From positions 1-40,631 of the forward strand of contig JAGAYS010000064.1 of assembly GCA_017940385.1 (NCBI GenBank): a stretch of 40,631 nucleotides of DNA, in the 5' to 3' direction. Below are positions 1 to 8,615 of the stretch, in pieces. A program made the translations under genes and the position numbers. Source of the DNA: Ruminobacter sp. GTDB taxonomy: Bacteria; Pseudomonadota; Gammaproteobacteria; Enterobacterales; Succinivibrionaceae. The notes beneath the pieces are model-generated. The model had not been told where the DNA came from. It saw only the letters and a program-made list of their open reading frames with translations, and did no database searches. Within the stretch, counting starts at the first letter, position 1, and each line of letters begins with the position of its first letter.

Positions 1-140
1 GGCACAGGAGGGATGGGTATGTATCAACATGTTCGAACGGTGCAATTAGGTAACCGCACCGTATCATTGTTTTGAACCGCCGTATGCGGATCCGCATGTA
101 CGGTGGTGTGAGAGGCGTGGGGGAACCCCGCCTACTCGAT
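1..140 (+). mobile_element. Group II intron, 3' end (domains V and VI); 5' part outside window
   Basis: Bases 76-107 form a textbook domain V hairpin: ACCGCCGT pairs with ACGGTGGT, ATGCG pairs with CGCAT around a GATC tetraloop, and the 2-nt GT bulge sits at the expected place. Domain VI follows (about 112-134; AGGCG/GCCT and GGGG/CCCC around GAA). An unpaired A at 134 lies seven bases from a CTACTCGAT end, as for the branch-point adenosine and the AY 3' terminus of bacterial group II introns. The intron reads on the plus strand and ends 13 bp beyond the stop codon of the minus-strand chemoreceptor gene. Its reverse transcriptase ORF, if present, is upstream of the window. I infer a 3' splice boundary at about 140. 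Confidence 0.8.
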
Positions 141-153
141 TATATGCTGACTC

Positions 154-1770
154 CTATAGCTTGAACTGGTTTATGTTCTTTGACATCTCTTCGGAAATGT
201 CGTCTACCTTTTCGGATGAAATCAGGGAATTTTTTGCGGCCTGAGCCGTTTCACGGGTGGCATCGGTAATTGCCTGAATCATGCCGTCTATGTTACGGCA
301 GGTCACATTCTGCTGCTGTGTTGCGGCTGCTATCTGAGTAAGCTGTTGGTACACGATGTCTACGGCATGATTTATGTCGTCGAGACTTTTTTCAACTTCG
401 TGTGAGTGCTCTTCAATTTTGATTATGTCCTGAAGATGTGCCTCCATGTCAGCGGATATTGCATCAGCCATCTGCTGAACCGAGCTTATCATATCGGTAA
501 TTTCCTGAGTTGATTCGGTAGTTCTGGAAGCCAGTGAACGTACTTCATCCGCAACCACGGCAAAGCCGCGGCCGTTACTGCCGGCTCTTGCGGCCTCAAT
601 GGCGGCGTTAAGGGCTAGAAGGTTTGTCTGTTCGGCAATGTTTCTGATGGAATCGATAATGCTGCCGATGTCCTTTGTCTTGTCTCCGAACTCTTTTATC
701 TTCAGAGACTGTTCATGAGTGAGGGCACTGTGGCTTTTGATTTCGGCTACGGTGTCTCTGGTTATCTGCTTGCTTGCAAGAGCCGTATTATGGGCAGTTG
801 CGGAGTTGTTGAAGGCTTCGGAGCAGTTATTGGTAATTTCGTTTGATGTTTTGGTAAGTTCCGTACTTGCTTCAGATACGGAGACAGCTTTCTTAAGAAT
901 CTTTTCGTTACTGTCATATACGGATCTGTTGGTTTCTTTCAGATTCTGCGCATTACCGGAAAGAATGTCTGAATTCTTATGCATGGTGGAAATTATGTTT
1001 CGCAGATAATCAACCACCTGATTGAATGAATTGGCGAGAGTACCGATTTCATCGTTAGAGTCGATCATCACGTATGCTCGCAGATCGCCTTCTGCAAGCA
1101 CGTTGGCGTCATCGGCGAGTTTTCTGATTGGAATTATAATGGACCTTCCGATTATTACCACCAGGATAATGATGGACAGCAGACCGATGATACCGGGAGT
1201 AAGAAGTGAGGTCGGATTGGTTGAGTCCTTTACGTCCCTGATGATTTTTTCTGACGAAAGGTTGGCATATCTGATGAGCTTGGATACTTCTATGTCTATT
1301 TCACGGCCGATGGGAACTAGGTATTCCTCAATGCTAAGGAATGCGTCACGACGGTTCTCCTCACGTGTAAGTCTGAACACGTTTTCCTTGGCCCTGTCGT
1401 ATTTTATCAGGTTCATTTCCATTTCATTGACTATGTGGAGACATTCTTCATCGTTTTCACATCCGGCGATGATGGTCGGAATAACCATGTTGAAGTTATC
1501 CCTGTTCACGACGTATGCGGCGTCGAAGGATTTCAGTTCCTCCTCGTTTGCGGTCATGGGAGCCTTTATGGCACTGATACGCAGTTCCTTGAACAGCGCT
1601 TCGGCGTTTCTTGAAGCGTCAACAAAGGCAGTACAGGTGGTGAGCTTCGGGATCTGTTTCGTGGCATTATGCATCTTGTAGAGAGAAATAATCATAATCA
1701 TGGCGAATATCAGAATGATATACACTGAGACTATTTTTATTTTGTTTGAAACGGTAAAATTGCTTAACAT
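154..1770 (-). CDS. Methyl-accepting chemotaxis protein
   Basis: This is a transmembrane chemoreceptor that signals to CheA/CheW. The start at 1770 is preferred because GAAGG lies at the right distance; an in-frame start 75 bp upstream lacks support. The 538-residue product has a first membrane helix (about residues 10-31), a periplasmic region of about 155 residues that looks like a four-helix-bundle sensor, a second membrane helix (about 188-210), a HAMP domain, and a long coiled-coil signalling domain. The highly conserved hairpin tip [18 protein letters not shown] is at about 380-397, followed by [15 protein letters not shown]. No C-terminal CheR-binding pentapeptide (NWETF type) is present. 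The ligand cannot be read from the sequence. A group II intron end lies just beyond the stop codon. Confidence 0.93.
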   Translation of the reverse strand: MLSNFTVSNKIKIVSVYIILIFAMIMIISLYKMHNATKQIPKLTTCTAFVDASRNAEALFKELRISAIKAPMTANEEELKSFDAAYVVNRDNFNMVIPTIIAGCENDEECLHIVNEMEMNLIKYDRAKENVFRLTREENRRDAFLSIEEYLVPIGREIDIEVSKLIRYANLSSEKIIRDVKDSTNPTSLLTPGIIGLLSIIILVVIIGRSIIIPIRKLADDANVLAEGDLRAYVMIDSNDEIGTLANSFNQVVDYLRNIISTMHKNSDILSGNAQNLKETNRSVYDSNEKILKKAVSVSEASTELTKTSNEITNNCSEAFNNSATAHNTALASKQITRDTVAEIKSHSALTHEQSLKIKEFGDKTKDIGSIIDSIRNIAEQTNLLALNAAIEAARAGSNGRGFAVVADEVRSLASRTTESTQEITDMISSVQQMADAISADMEAHLQDIIKIEEHSHEVEKSLDDINHAVDIVYQQLTQIAAATQQQNVTCRNIDGMIQAITDATRETAQAAKNSLISSEKVDDISEEMSKNINQFKL

Positions 1771-1935
1771 GGCACGCCTTCGTTGATGTTGATTTTGTTT
1801 ATTATGATTATTAGAGGCTTTTAGAGGCCTTAGATTTATTATCACACATCAGAAAAAGTGTTTTCAGTGATCTATATATAAAACCATCTGAATTATTGCG
1901 ATGGTGTGAACAGTGTGTCATTATTCGGGCTGATA

Positions 1936-1966
1936 ACAAAAACGCCGTACGTGTTAGTACGGCGTT
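1936..1966 (-). terminator. Rho-independent terminator of the rhombosortase-like gene
   Basis: A perfect 10-bp stem (AACGCCGTAC / GTACGGCGTT, loop of six) is followed on the minus strand by TTTG and further T-rich sequence. It lies 22 bp past the stop codon of the 1989-2654 gene. Confidence 0.8.
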
Positions 1967-1988
1967 GTCATACGGTAAGCAGTCCTGT

Positions 1989-2654
1989 CTATCTGACGCT
2001 GCGGCCGACAATCATTCGGTCTTTGCTGAAAAAGAGACCGCGTATTACGGCAAGAACCGAACCGCCGATAGCACCGAACAGATGAGCTTCTCCGCAGGTT
2101 GAATAGGCAAAATCGCTGTCAGGATTAATCTGCTTTTCAATCGTTATTGTTTCACCGTAAACCTTCTGAGCCAGTTCGTTGAAGGTAAGCTCAGGCCAGT
2201 TGAAATCAACGTAAAGCTTAATGATGAGACCAATGAGCAGAATAATGCCCTTGACGTCACCATCCCTGAAATATCTTAAAATTGCGGCGTAGGCAAACAT
2301 GCCGTGGAGAGCTCCGCTGAGACCGCAGTAGGTGCTGATGCTGTGGTTGAAGAAGGCTATGCCGACGGTTACGGCAAAACATGAAAAAAGCAGGCTTGCA
2401 GTCTTGTCGGCGTATGTGTTGACGTTAGGACTGTATAAAAGCAGCCAGATAACAAGCAGTCCGGCCAGATTTTCGTAAAGATGAACGTTGTTATAGTGGG
2501 TGAAGTTTGCGGTCAGAAAGGAGACCCAGTGAAGCATGTCGCTGTCAAATCTGGTCCACATCAGATCGCTGGGACTTGAATATATGTATGTACAGTAAAT
2601 GCAGGCAAACGCGGCTGCAAGAAGCAGAACGATGTTAAGAATCTGATATTTCAT
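1989..2654 (-). CDS. Rhombosortase-like intramembrane serine protease (rhomboid family)
   Basis: The 221-residue protein is polytopic, with about six hydrophobic helices. It carries the rhomboid catalytic dyad: Ser113 in GLSGALHG and His191 in EAHLFGAIGG. The segment HYNNVHLYENLAG supplies the conserved H...N pair upstream. The short rhomboid core without an extra domain, and the spacing of these motifs, match rhombosortases, which cleave the C-terminal GlyGly-CTERM anchor of secreted proteins in gammaproteobacteria. That assignment is from family knowledge. I see no GlyGly-CTERM substrate in this window, so the substrate must be elsewhere. It is a single-gene unit with its own terminator. 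Alternative: a generic rhomboid protease. Confidence 0.78.
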   Translation of the reverse strand: MKYQILNIVLLLAAAFACIYCTYIYSSPSDLMWTRFDSDMLHWVSFLTANFTHYNNVHLYENLAGLLVIWLLLYSPNVNTYADKTASLLFSCFAVTVGIAFFNHSISTYCGLSGALHGMFAYAAILRYFRDGDVKGIILLIGLIIKLYVDFNWPELTFNELAQKVYGETITIEKQINPDSDFAYSTCGEAHLFGAIGGSVLAVIRGLFFSKDRMIVGRSVR

Positions 2655-2902
2655 AAAAACCTCAGGATAACCATGTTGATGTTGTGGTGTTTATTTTCCG
2701 TCTATTTTAAGCCAAACCGTACGGGGGGTGTTTATTTTAATGCGAGGGATCAGACATGGTGCAGGTTTTAAGGCATATTTCCGGAGAAACGCTACTGTAA
2801 ATGACGGTAAAGCGGGGAATCACCGGAAAAATATCAGCCGGTGAGCAGACATTCAGGCCGAATAACACGCCTCAGAGCTACGATATCAGGTTCTGATAAA
2901 TA

Positions 2903-2935
2903 TTACCTTATTCATCATCACGGTGAATAAGGTAA
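2903..2935 (-). terminator. Hairpin overlapping the hns stop codon; probable terminator
   Basis: A perfect 12-bp inverted repeat (TTACCTTATTCA / TGAATAAGGTAA, 9-nt loop) includes the last codons and stop codon of hns. On the minus strand it is followed by TATTTAT, which is only moderately T-rich, so termination is likely but not certain. Confidence 0.55.
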
Positions 2936-3327
2936 TCATCCATTGTTTTGCCTTCACGTTTTATGCATTCCAGAAAGGCGGTAGGAGTTCTGCCCTGTCC
3001 CGTCCAGGTCAGGATATTGCCTTTTTCGTCAGTGAACTTATATTTTGGGGGAACGACTCTTCTGCGGATCTGTTTTTCCGATTCGGCCGCTTCCGCAAGC
3101 TGAGACAGATCACTGGCACTGATGTTGTTCTGAGCCATGATTGTTTTAATGGCATTCAGTGCATCCATTCTCTCCTTACGCATTTTTTCATTAAGCTCTT
3201 CGTCAATCTTCTTTTCATCATATATGCGTTTAAGCTTCTGAATTACTTCGTCGAGCTCTGATGATGAGAGGGAGGATACCGCACTCTTGAGCAGTCTGGC
3301 ATTGGTAAGAACGGTCAGAAAATCCAT
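2908..3327 (-). CDS. hns: H-NS family nucleoid-associated protein
   Basis: This 139-residue protein has the H-NS layout: an N-terminal helical oligomerisation region (about 1-65), a linker, and a C-terminal DNA-binding domain (about 94-136). The domain contains the signature TWTGQGRTP (107-115), whose QGR hook inserts in the minor groove of AT-rich DNA, and ends GKTMDDYLI, much like E. coli H-NS. AAGGGA lies just upstream of the chosen ATG. The 5' side is very AT-rich, with a 9-bp palindrome at 3418-3440, which fits H-NS autorepression. H-NS would be expected to silence the AT-rich island in the right half of this window; that is inference. Confidence 0.92.
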   Translation of the reverse strand: MDFLTVLTNARLLKSAVSSLSSSELDEVIQKLKRIYDEKKIDEELNEKMRKERMDALNAIKTIMAQNNISASDLSQLAEAAESEKQIRRRVVPPKYKFTDEKGNILTWTGQGRTPTAFLECIKREGKTMDDYLIHRDDE

Positions 3328-3417
3328 AATCGGTCCCTTAGCATATGTTCCGCAGGTATTAAAACAACGTTGATGGTTGAATAAGAACTGTATGTCATAT
3401 TCAATAATTATTCAATT

Positions 3418-3440
3418 TTATTCAAACGTATTTTGAATAA
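3418..3440. promoter_or_regulatory. AT-rich palindrome upstream of hns
   Basis: TTATTCAAA and TTTGAATAA form a perfect 9-bp inverted repeat around CGTAT. It sits within a run of ATTCAA/TTGAAT words at about 3400-3455, some 90 bp upstream of the hns start. It is a plausible regulator or H-NS nucleation site. Between here and 3815 I see no gene, only a short hairpin at 3552-3571 (TGCTTAT/ATAAGCA). Confidence 0.4.
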
Positions 3441-3815
3441 TTTTAAATAATTATGAGAAATAAAAACAGGTATGTACTTCAAATTATTGAAAAGGTCCCA
3501 TACATGGACGGTGAAGTGACCTCTGAAACGGGCTGTATTCCTGCAGCGTGATGCTTATTTAAAACATAAGCAGGGCGTATTTGAATCTGATTTTCAAACG
3601 TGCTTTTGAATTATTATTTCAATACCGTGCAGTTTTTTTATTCGGAACTTCGTTGTGATAACTGCAGGATTCAGGCAAGCCGTAAGCACTGGGGGAGAAA
3701 ACTGACTGGGGAATGAGTGAAAAATTATTAGGATAATTATGAAACGTTGGTGATATGTGTAATACGGGACAAATATAAACCGTTGAGATATCAGTCAAAC
3801 ATAAATGATTTGCAG

Positions 3816-3843
3816 TTGCATTATTTTAATTTTGTCAGATAAC
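3816..3843 (+). promoter_or_regulatory. Promoter of small-RNA module A
   Basis: TTGCAT (3816-3821) and GATAAC (3838-3843) are separated by 16 bp, and the RNA's AGAGCC begins 9 bp after the -10 box. The same 16-bp and 9-bp geometry recurs at 40476-40518 in front of a related RNA, which makes chance unlikely. Confidence 0.6.
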
Positions 3844-3852
3844 TAAATCAGC

Positions 3853-3925
3853 AGAGCCCATCTGCGCCTGGACATGTAATGCATCGCACTGTATGTACAG
3901 CGGACCATTGAAGGGCCTTTTTTTT
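3853..3925 (+). ncRNA. Structured small RNA upstream of an abi_2 remnant (copy A)
   Basis: The segment starts AGAGCC and contains TCTGCGC and ACAGCG-x-ACCA. It folds as an outer GCCC/GGGC stem with an inner arm (CGC..TG/CAGCG, continued by GACAT/ATGT). It ends GGCC plus eight T, like an intrinsic terminator. A related 46-nt RNA at 40513-40558 keeps the same blocks and the same promoter spacing. The outer stem there is GCCTTTC/GAAAGGC, so the sequence differs but pairing is kept. An Abi_2 fragment begins 13 bp downstream. This is the arrangement I recall for RNAs associated with abiF genes; I could not compare it with a covariance model. Confidence 0.6.
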
Positions 3926-3937
3926 GAATGAGATTCT

Positions 3938-4163
3938 ATGGTTCAAAATGTGAAAAAAACTATGAGTTATGAGGATCAGATAAAAAGACTCAGAGATTTT
4001 CATAGGCTTTCGATTGATGATGATGGTGAAGCTCTTAAGATTTTTAAGAAGATTAATTACTGCAGATTAAGCAGGTACGGAATTGGTTTGACTTCTTTGG
4101 GGAATTAAAGACGAGTATAGGCCTGGTATTTCTTTAAAATATTGGTTGTACAGGCTTCAGTAA
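3938..4163 (+). pseudogene. Abi_2 (AbiD/AbiF-type abortive infection) gene remnant
   Basis: The first reading frame gives 56 residues and stops at 4106-4108. It contains SYEDQIKRLRDFHRLSI and FKKINYCRLSRYG, matching the Abi_2 N-terminus (query-loop helix, then INYYRLSGY). A second frame, 4101-4163, continues with GISLKYWLYRLQ, as expected of the next Abi_2 helix, so a frameshift near 4095-4105 is likely. Nothing recognisable follows. Abi_2 proteins are HEPN-type RNases thought to act as phage-triggered toxins, a family-level statement. The gene is dead here, but its RNA module upstream looks intact. Confidence 0.55.
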
Positions 4164-4288
4164 ATCTGATTAAAAAAAGCAGTGTAGCCAGTGCCGTCAG
4201 GAGACCTGAGCTAAGATCAATACAGGCTGATTTAAATATAATTCAGCTTAGATACCTGTTCCCTCCCTGTCTCCCAAAAACAGCCTCC

Positions 4289-4326
4289 AAAAAAAAACGG
4301 CACGGTTTTAATTTCCGTGCCGTTTT
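4289..4326 (-). terminator. Terminator of the moxR-bat operon
   Basis: A 12-bp inverted repeat (AAAACGGCACGG / CCGTGCCGTTTT, loop of eight) is followed on the minus strand by a run of T. It lies about 20 bp beyond the batD stop. The plus-strand side also ends in TTTT, so it may act in both directions. Confidence 0.85.
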
Positions 4327-4346
4327 GCTGATTCAATAATCCGCGG

Positions 4347-5993
4347 CTACTTAAGCTTCTGGGTTATGGTTTCATACATTTCACCGTTCAGGCCGTACGG
4401 ATTGATACCATGCTTAGCCTTAGGTCTTCTGTAGTTTCTGTTCTTTGAAATTACCTTTCTGATTTCTGAATCATCCCATGCGGTATGGTCAGGTGCCCAG
4501 CAGGCAGCAGAAAGATTATCAAAAGCCTCCTTGTTTTCCTGGTAGAAAGGAATGTCGTTAAGACCTACGATGGTTGTGTTTTCCCAGCGCTTCTGAGCCC
4601 ACTCAATGATGGCATTTCTGGTCTGGAACGGATCCTTCTTTGACCAGGACTTGCGCATCTGCTTCCAGTAGCCTCTGAAGTCCATGTACTTATGGATTTT
4701 TCCGTATATGCCTACGCGTTCACGATACCAGATAATGCTGTAGTAGGTGAATACGCCGAACACCAGCAGGAATGCAACGCCTGCAAAGAGCCAGTGGGCA
4801 TATCTAGGATCTCTTGGAATGTAGTCATTGAAGCTGAAGCCTGAAACCTCATAGGTGGCGCCATTAATGACCACTTCCTTCTTTTCGCCGTTGTTAGGGT
4901 TGAGCCATGTGAACTTAACGTCAGGAACGTTGAAGGTGGTATGGTTCTTTTTAGGAACGAACACCTGCTTAACCGTAAGCGTTGAGATGAACTTCTTGTT
5001 TCTCATCAGCTTTTCGGATTCCTTGGTCTTTTCCACGTAAACGTCGTAATCAGGCATTTCAGGGAGTTCCAATGAAGGGAACTGTGAAAGGGCATTGTTG
5101 GTACCGCGGATTGTAACGGCACGGGTAATGGCCTGACCTACGGATACTTCCTTTTCATCAGGAGTCCACTGTACGGCAATGGTGATGTTCTCTGATACAA
5201 GATCCTTGTCCGGATTAGGTTTTATATTGATCTTGTTGTTCTCACCCTGCTGGAAGAATGACTTATTGCCTGTAGGAGACTTGATCACGCCCTCAATTTT
5301 TGGTCCTTCAATGACGTTCTCACCCTGCTTGTGGAAGATGATCTTGTATTCGCGGATCTGAGTCTTGTAGCTCGGCTGGGAGATTGAGTTTTCCTTGCCG
5401 ACGCGGCTTGTTACCTTCTCCTGATAAAGCTCAATGGTGGCATTCTCAGCCTTAGGCGGAGTATAACTCTGAATCTTCACATTAGGGAGAATGTCCGTCT
5501 CCACACGGTACATTACCAGCTGACCTTCAATTGCCGTAGGATTGCGCAGAAGAGTCTTGATGAACTGCTTTGCATAGGTTTTTGAGGCCGGCTTGATGAC
5601 ATTAATCTGTACCGGAGATGACTTCTTGCCGAGACCGGTGAAAGTAAATGGCTTAATGTCAATGATACCTGAATTGTTGGTGAGCAGAGGAATATCCCAC
5701 TTGTAAACGGTGAGTGAAGGATCACTGTCGTACTTGGCCTGACTGAATCTAAGATTGCCCACCTGGAAATCGTCCTTCAGATGATCATACTTAAGACTTC
5801 CGTTGTTAAGCTTGGCGTTGGTAATAACGGTTACACGGAAGTTGAATGACTTACCTGAGAAAATTTCCTTATCAGTGGAAAACTTAATAGTGGTATTTTC
5901 ATCTGTTGCCTCCGCAGTCTTAACGAATGCGGTGCTGAAGGTGCAGAGCAAGACAAATACCAGTAACTTAAAGAATAAACTAAACTTTACCAT
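4347..5993 (-). CDS. batD: BatD-like protein
   Basis: The 548-residue protein has a signal peptide (about 1-29, hydrophobic core KLLVFVLLCTFSTAF), a large extracytoplasmic part built of beta-rich repeats typical of BatD, one membrane helix at about 407-430, and a cytoplasmic tail of about 115 residues. It is the last gene of the moxR operon and its start overlaps the upstream stop by 7 bp, so the two are probably translationally coupled. Bat proteins are linked to aerotolerance and envelope-stress survival, but the biochemical role of BatD is unknown. Assignment is by layout and operon position. Confidence 0.82.
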   Translation of the reverse strand: MVKFSLFFKLLVFVLLCTFSTAFVKTAEATDENTTIKFSTDKEIFSGKSFNFRVTVITNAKLNNGSLKYDHLKDDFQVGNLRFSQAKYDSDPSLTVYKWDIPLLTNNSGIIDIKPFTFTGLGKKSSPVQINVIKPASKTYAKQFIKTLLRNPTAIEGQLVMYRVETDILPNVKIQSYTPPKAENATIELYQEKVTSRVGKENSISQPSYKTQIREYKIIFHKQGENVIEGPKIEGVIKSPTGNKSFFQQGENNKINIKPNPDKDLVSENITIAVQWTPDEKEVSVGQAITRAVTIRGTNNALSQFPSLELPEMPDYDVYVEKTKESEKLMRNKKFISTLTVKQVFVPKKNHTTFNVPDVKFTWLNPNNGEKKEVVINGATYEVSGFSFNDYIPRDPRYAHWLFAGVAFLLVFGVFTYYSIIWYRERVGIYGKIHKYMDFRGYWKQMRKSWSKKDPFQTRNAIIEWAQKRWENTTIVGLNDIPFYQENKEAFDNLSAACWAPDHTAWDDSEIRKVISKNRNYRRPKAKHGINPYGLNGEMYETITQKLK

Positions 5994-7639
5994 TTCTGCT
6001 CCGTAATTCTGTAGGTTTTCTTACTCTGCTGTAATGCCATTCTGCGCTGTAACAGAGTACCTGTACTGGTGGTTGGGAGTGGGGCATAGCCCATTTCCGT
6101 GTTTGCAGATGAGAGACCGGTGATTCTGGCTTCCTTAATCTGAGCTTCCTGACGGGCTCTTGCGAGTTCGTTAAGCTTGCGGAGATACTCGATGATTACG
6201 GTCTTGTTCATGCTGGCATCGGCGTGTTCCGGATTCAGTTCCAGAGCCTGATCGTATGCCAGAATGGCGTTATCCAGTGAATTGGCGGTCTGCATGTGTG
6301 CAAAACAGTTACCAATGTTGTACTTTGCTTCCGCATCGTTGCCGAGAGCTTCGTATTCAGAAAGAGCCTTATCGTAACGGCCGAGTCTGTAGTAGGCATT
6401 GCCTCTCCAGAAACGGTCAGTAAGATACTTGAGGGCTTCCTCATACTTGCCTTCCTTATACAGCTCGTATCCGTATTCGTTAGGATGACTTGCAATGTAT
6501 GCAGGATCTGCGTCATCTGCCGCAAGAGCTTCCTGAGGGTATATGATTGAAGATGCACCGATGGTGAATGCCAGGGCAATCACGAAGAAGTAATTTCTTA
6601 CGAAACACAGAGCAGTGACGAGACATACAATCATGAAGTAGTAGCCGATGTCTTTGTGAGTGTACTTACTCTTTTCGGTAACCTTGTACTTTGAGTGCTT
6701 GAAGTCGTAGATCTTTTCAAGCATAGGAGCCTGATCGTTCATTTCAAAGTAAACCTGAGAACCGGTTTCTCTGGCGATCTTATGGATCGTTTCAAAGTTT
6801 GATCGTGCCATGACGGTGTTGTCATTCTTGTCACGGATGTAGTTGTCGTTCACGGAAATTGGTGAGCCTGACGGTGTACCGATCGCATAAATGTATACTG
6901 GGTAAGGACAATCCCTGATGTAGTTCGTAAGATCTGCAACATCTTCCGGAGAGGTTTTGACGTCGTCAAGAACAAGCAGAATATTGCCCGGAGTCTTATG
7001 ATCCTGGTCCAGAATCTTACGTGCTTCCTTCAGACCTTCAATAGGGTTGGAACCCTGAGCCTCTCTAGGCATGATTGTGGGATCAAGTTCCTGCAGGAGG
7101 TAGAGAAGACTTGATGAGTCATCGGTAGGAGGAGCCACTACATAGCTTTCATTGGTAAATGCAACGATACCGATGTGGCGGTGCGCCTTTGAAGCGTGGA
7201 GGAGCTCAAGGAGACTGTATTTCACGCGCTGCATTCTGTTCGGATTAAGATCGGTTGCAAGCATTGAAAGAGAGGTGTCAACTACCCAAATCCAGTTTTC
7301 GTCATTCTGGAAAAGATTTGAGTCCTGTGACACTGCCGGACCGCAGAGGGCGGTTACGGCGAATACGTACGGAATCACAAGCCAGCCGAACTTCTTCCAT
7401 AACCTAGGCTTGCTGATGAGCAGCTTCTGTTCTTCTGAAGTAACGGTTGCGTTGATATTATCGTCCTCATCCTCGTCCAAATCCTTCTTAAGATTCTTCT
7501 TTGGCTTGAGGTAATTGATAATGTCCTCATTAATAAAGTTTTGCAGCTTATAGTGCTTTGCAAAGTCCACGTAGACGAATAACAACGGTAAAAGCAGTAA
7601 TACCAGCCACCATGGACGTAACAGAACGAAATCAGCCAT
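5987..7639 (-). CDS. batB: BatB-BatC fusion: VWA domain protein with TPR repeats
   Basis: The 550-residue protein has two N-terminal membrane segments (about 10-25 and 83-103) and a von Willebrand A domain with the metal-site motif DTSLS at about 120. A membrane segment follows at about 330-368. The C-terminal half (about 385-490) holds tetratricopeptide repeats such as YELYKEGKYEEALKYL and AYYRLGRYDKALSEYEAL. In Bacteroides and Leptospira BatB (VWA) and BatC (TPR) are often separate proteins; here both are in one chain. It overlaps batA upstream and batD downstream by 7-8 bp. It probably forms a membrane complex with BatA and the MoxR ATPase. Confidence 0.85.
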   Translation of the reverse strand: MADFVLLRPWWLVLLLLPLLFVYVDFAKHYKLQNFINEDIINYLKPKKNLKKDLDEDEDDNINATVTSEEQKLLISKPRLWKKFGWLVIPYVFAVTALCGPAVSQDSNLFQNDENWIWVVDTSLSMLATDLNPNRMQRVKYSLLELLHASKAHRHIGIVAFTNESYVVAPPTDDSSSLLYLLQELDPTIMPREAQGSNPIEGLKEARKILDQDHKTPGNILLVLDDVKTSPEDVADLTNYIRDCPYPVYIYAIGTPSGSPISVNDNYIRDKNDNTVMARSNFETIHKIARETGSQVYFEMNDQAPMLEKIYDFKHSKYKVTEKSKYTHKDIGYYFMIVCLVTALCFVRNYFFVIALAFTIGASSIIYPQEALAADDADPAYIASHPNEYGYELYKEGKYEEALKYLTDRFWRGNAYYRLGRYDKALSEYEALGNDAEAKYNIGNCFAHMQTANSLDNAILAYDQALELNPEHADASMNKTVIIEYLRKLNELARARQEAQIKEARITGLSSANTEMGYAPLPTTSTGTLLQRRMALQQSKKTYRITEQKW

Positions 7640-8615
7640 TTATTCTCCTTACTACGATACCGGTACAGATTGAAAGAAGCAGTGATATTAACAGCGGCCA
7701 GTGATAAAGTTCCACTTCCGGCTGATACTGACGCGGAGTTTCTTCGGAAGCTTCATTAAAGTTGATTTCCTGATATTTGTTGTGGAGCTGCTTACGGTCA
7801 TGGGCACGCTTATATTCGCCCCTGGTAATTTTGGCAATTTCCTTAAGGGTTTGCTCGTCAATTTTGTCGATGCCTTCGTCATCAAAATCATCAGCTGCAT
7901 CGGAACCGAAACCGATGGTGTAGATCTTCATGTCCTTGCTGTAGGCAACGTGTGCGGCTGAAGTTGGCGTCATGCCGCCGTCAACAGTGTTTCTGCCATC
8001 AGTGAGAAGAATGAGAATCTTCTTGTTGGTACCGGCTTCCTCGAATCTGTTGATGGCCATGTTGATGGCTCCGGTGATGTTGGTAAGCGGACCGGTGGAA
8101 AGCTTAAGATCAATTTCATCTGCAAGCTTCAGCAGTAATCCCTTGTCAAATGTGAGAGGGGAGAGAACCTGAGCCTGATCAGAGAAAATGATGATACCGA
8201 TACGGTCATTTGAATTACTCTTGATTCGGGAGAGAATGAATTCTCTGACCTGTTCCTTTACGATGTCGATACGCTGGACGGGACGGTTTTCTGAATCAAG
8301 CATGTCCATGTACTTCATGGAATCGGAAAGGTCAATCGCAAGAATAATGTCACGGTGAGGCTGTTCTATTACGATAGGTGTGTCGTAATAGACCGGTCTC
8401 ATAAGGGCAATCATAAGAAATACCCATGCCGCATAGGCAATACCGAAAATCATGTGAACCCTGTTCTTAGGTTCGGAGTCAAGAATTTTTGGCAATGAAG
8501 TGATGTATATGAATTCATCCTTCTTGCTTCTGCCAGGTAAAAAACGGATTATGATTGGCAGAAATGCAAGGATCAGAAATAACCACCACCAAGAACCTAT
8601 TCCTAGCGCCCCCAT
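7632..8615 (-). CDS. batA: BatA-like VWA domain membrane protein
   Basis: The 327-residue protein has N-terminal membrane helices (about 7-25 and 48-68), a von Willebrand A domain with the metal-site motif DLSDS at about 95-99 and LLTDGRNT further on, and a C-terminal membrane helix (WPLLISLLLSICTGIVV). I chose the ATG at 8615 because a perfect GGAGAAG lies 3 bp upstream; an in-frame ATG at 8645 has no such site. The gene overlaps the DUF4381 gene by 13 bp and batB by 8 bp. VWA proteins of this type are substrates or partners of MoxR AAA+ chaperones. Confidence 0.87.
   Translation of the reverse strand: MGALGIGSWWWLFLILAFLPIIIRFLPGRSKKDEFIYITSLPKILDSEPKNRVHMIFGIAYAAWVFLMIALMRPVYYDTPIVIEQPHRDIILAIDLSDSMKYMDMLDSENRPVQRIDIVKEQVREFILSRIKSNSNDRIGIIIFSDQAQVLSPLTFDKGLLLKLADEIDLKLSTGPLTNITGAINMAINRFEEAGTNKKILILLTDGRNTVDGGMTPTSAAHVAYSKDMKIYTIGFGSDAADDFDDEGIDKIDEQTLKEIAKITRGEYKRAHDRKQLHNKYQEINFNEASEETPRQYQPEVELYHWPLLISLLLSICTGIVVRRING

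Noticed and set aside
4142-4339. 65-codon plus-strand ORF between the abi remnant and batD
   Set aside because: It runs through the terminator hairpin, has no ribosome site, and matches no family.
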